A DNA stretch of 6,497 bases from the NCBI GenBank assembly GCA_937941555.1, contig CALDHJ010000526.1, positions 1-6,497 of the forward strand, written 5' to 3'. Positions within the stretch are counted from its first letter, which is position 1. Each line of letters begins with the position of its first letter. This document shows positions 5,708 through 6,497 of the stretch, in pieces. This DNA is from an uncultured Granulosicoccaceae bacterium (GTDB taxonomy: Bacteria > Pseudomonadota > Gammaproteobacteria > CALCKW01). Below the pieces are notes generated by a model. That model searched no databases. It worked only from the letters and a program-made list of their open reading frames with translations, and was not told the DNA's origin. The position numbers and the translations under genes were made by a program.

Positions 5708-5738
5708 ATTGTACCTGTCCGGCCGAAGGCGTTGCCAA
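5708..5738 (-). promoter_or_regulatory. Predicted promoter of the exported-protein gene
   Basis: On the minus strand TTGGCA (5733-5738, five of six bases of TTGACA) and TACAAT (5708-5713, five of six bases of TATAAT) are separated by 19 bases, longer than the ideal 17. The transcription start would fall near 5701, giving a leader of about 44 bases that begins with the hairpin. This suggests that the gene can be expressed apart from the sox operon. Confidence 0.5.
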
Positions 5739-5760
5739 CCGTCTGATTGCGGTCGAGGCC

Positions 5761-6339
5761 TCAGCGGTTGTACTCGCGCGCCGCCTCGATCAGGTAGTCC
5801 CAGAGGTACTCGGCGTGGCTCCAGCGCACCTGTATCACGGCTGAATCATCTGTCGCCATGTGTAACACCGTGCTGGCCTTCGCCATGCGGGTCGCGACCA
5901 CCGTTCCGGCCACCAGGGCCGTTGCGCTGACATCGAGCGGGGTGAGTTTGGCGAGTACATCCCGCGTATGCCCACCCGACAGTTCGAGCTCAGTGTAGTA
6001 GTCGCTAACATCGACTACGGCCATGTGCGAATCGCTTGCCGAAGACAACAACCGCCCGTGCAAGGCATCGGTTTCCTCGAGTGGGCAACACAGCATCCAC
6101 TCGTCAGGACCGAGGCACGTCAGGCTGATACCACCGGCTACGGCCGCCTCACCAACCGCACTGGGTAACTCGCTCGCAGACACCGCCTGAACCGCGCGTG
6201 CGAACGCCGCATCGGCGCGGTCGCCGCGCAGTGTGAGCTTGCCACGTAGCGGCAACTCACGCAGTGCGACGGCGCCGTCAAGCGCCGAGCGCCCGTCCAG
6301 TGCCGTGCGCGCAACCGGTTTCTCTGTCGCAATACTCAT
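5761..6339 (-). CDS. soxG: Sarcosine oxidase gamma subunit
   Basis: SoxG is the small subunit of heterotetrameric (alpha-beta-gamma-delta) sarcosine oxidase, which oxidises sarcosine to glycine and passes the methyl carbon to tetrahydrofolate with release of hydrogen peroxide; a cytoplasmic complex. The 192-residue product has the usual length and SoxG landmarks: LRELPLRGKLTLRGD (26-40), LGPDEWMLCCP (76-86), VVDVSDYYTELELSG (108-122), VLAKLTPLDV (128-137), GTVVATRMAKASTVLH (145-160) and the C-terminal YLWDYLIEAAREY (178-190), close to the family's YLWxWLxxAAREY. The preferred start is ATG 6339, which shares one base with the soxA stop (TGATG), pointing to translational coupling in a soxBDAG-type operon. 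GTG 6342 would add one residue. ALDG occurs twice near the N terminus (13-16 and 19-22). No terminator is evident after it. Confidence 0.93.
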   Translation of the reverse strand: MSIATEKPVARTALDGRSALDGAVALRELPLRGKLTLRGDRADAAFARAVQAVSASELPSAVGEAAVAGGISLTCLGPDEWMLCCPLEETDALHGRLLSSASDSHMAVVDVSDYYTELELSGGHTRDVLAKLTPLDVSATALVAGTVVATRMAKASTVLHMATDDSAVIQVRWSHAEYLWDYLIEAAREYNR

Positions 6340-6497
6340 CACGTTTTCACCCGCTGACCTTCCGGATCGACAAACACCGGATCAACAACCTTGGCTTGCA
6401 CTGTCCGACCGTCGATCAGTGCGAGATCAACGGTCGCCCCCTTGCGCTCGAATCCGTCCTTGATCACGGCCATCGCAATGGAGCGTCCGCCGTCGAC
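6339..6497 (-). CDS. soxA: Sarcosine oxidase alpha subunit, C-terminal 52 residues (runs off the window)
   Basis: Only the last 52 codons and the TGA stop are in the window; the start lies beyond base 6497. The fragment reads GGRSIAMAVIKDGFERKG, then an aliphatic strand (VDLALIDGR) and VVDPVFVDPEGQRV near the end. This matches the C-terminal end of SoxA and of the related glycine-cleavage T-protein-like domain, where a PVFxDPEG motif precedes the C terminus. That domain of SoxA handles the folate step of sarcosine oxidation. The adjoining soxG, overlapping by one base in the expected order (alpha before gamma), makes the call much stronger than the fragment alone. Dimethylglycine dehydrogenase has a similar C terminus but does not precede a soxG. 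Confidence 0.88.
   Translation of the reverse strand, partial: VDGGRSIAMAVIKDGFERKGATVDLALIDGRTVQAKVVDPVFVDPEGQRVKT

Noticed and set aside
1..6497. CRISPR arrays, tRNA genes, insertion sequences, toxin-antitoxin or phage-defence genes
   Set aside because: There are no regularly spaced direct repeats, no tRNA-like cloverleaf, no transposase motifs and no defence domains on either strand. All major reading frames are explained by metabolic or envelope proteins.

Overview
The window is a high-GC (about 60% by eye), densely coded chromosomal stretch from a Gram-negative bacterium, probably a gammaproteobacterium and possibly marine. This rests on a Mip/FklB-type FKBP isomerase, an Upp that matches the enterobacterial protein as I remember it along most of its length, a YigB-like HAD phosphatase, an exported beta-rich protein that is probably in the outer membrane, and a heterotetrameric sarcosine oxidase. 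There are no tRNAs, rRNAs, insertion sequences, phage genes or CRISPR arrays.

Left part (1-1459, plus strand): the end, or possibly the whole, of a Mip-like FKBP peptidyl-prolyl isomerase gene is closed by a hairpin and then a good intrinsic terminator (hairpin plus T8). It is followed by upp (uracil phosphoribosyltransferase, pyrimidine salvage). A 262-base gap without a convincing gene (1460-1721) holds a long imperfect inverted repeat and a second hairpin.

Middle part: a minus-strand DUF599 membrane protein (1722-2417) is divergent from a plus-strand HAD phosphatase of the YigB type (2549-3256). Next on the plus strand is a homocysteine S-methyltransferase that most resembles the bacterial betaine-homocysteine methyltransferases (3349-4395). 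It has all three zinc-binding cysteines and an unusual Arg-rich tail.

Right part (minus strand): the 3' end of soxA and all of soxG (sarcosine oxidase alpha and gamma subunits) overlap by one base. Downstream, in the same direction but with its own predicted promoter, 5'-UTR hairpin and strong ribosome binding site, lies a gene for a 406-residue exported beta-rich protein that I do not recognise (4437-5657). It converges on the methyltransferase gene with only 41 bases between them.

Together: the methyltransferase would move one methyl group from glycine betaine to homocysteine, giving dimethylglycine and methionine. Sarcosine oxidase would oxidise sarcosine, two demethylation steps further on, to glycine and one-carbon units. 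The right half is therefore best read as part of a glycine-betaine catabolism locus, with the unknown envelope protein between the two pathway genes as the most interesting open question. The left half is ordinary housekeeping.
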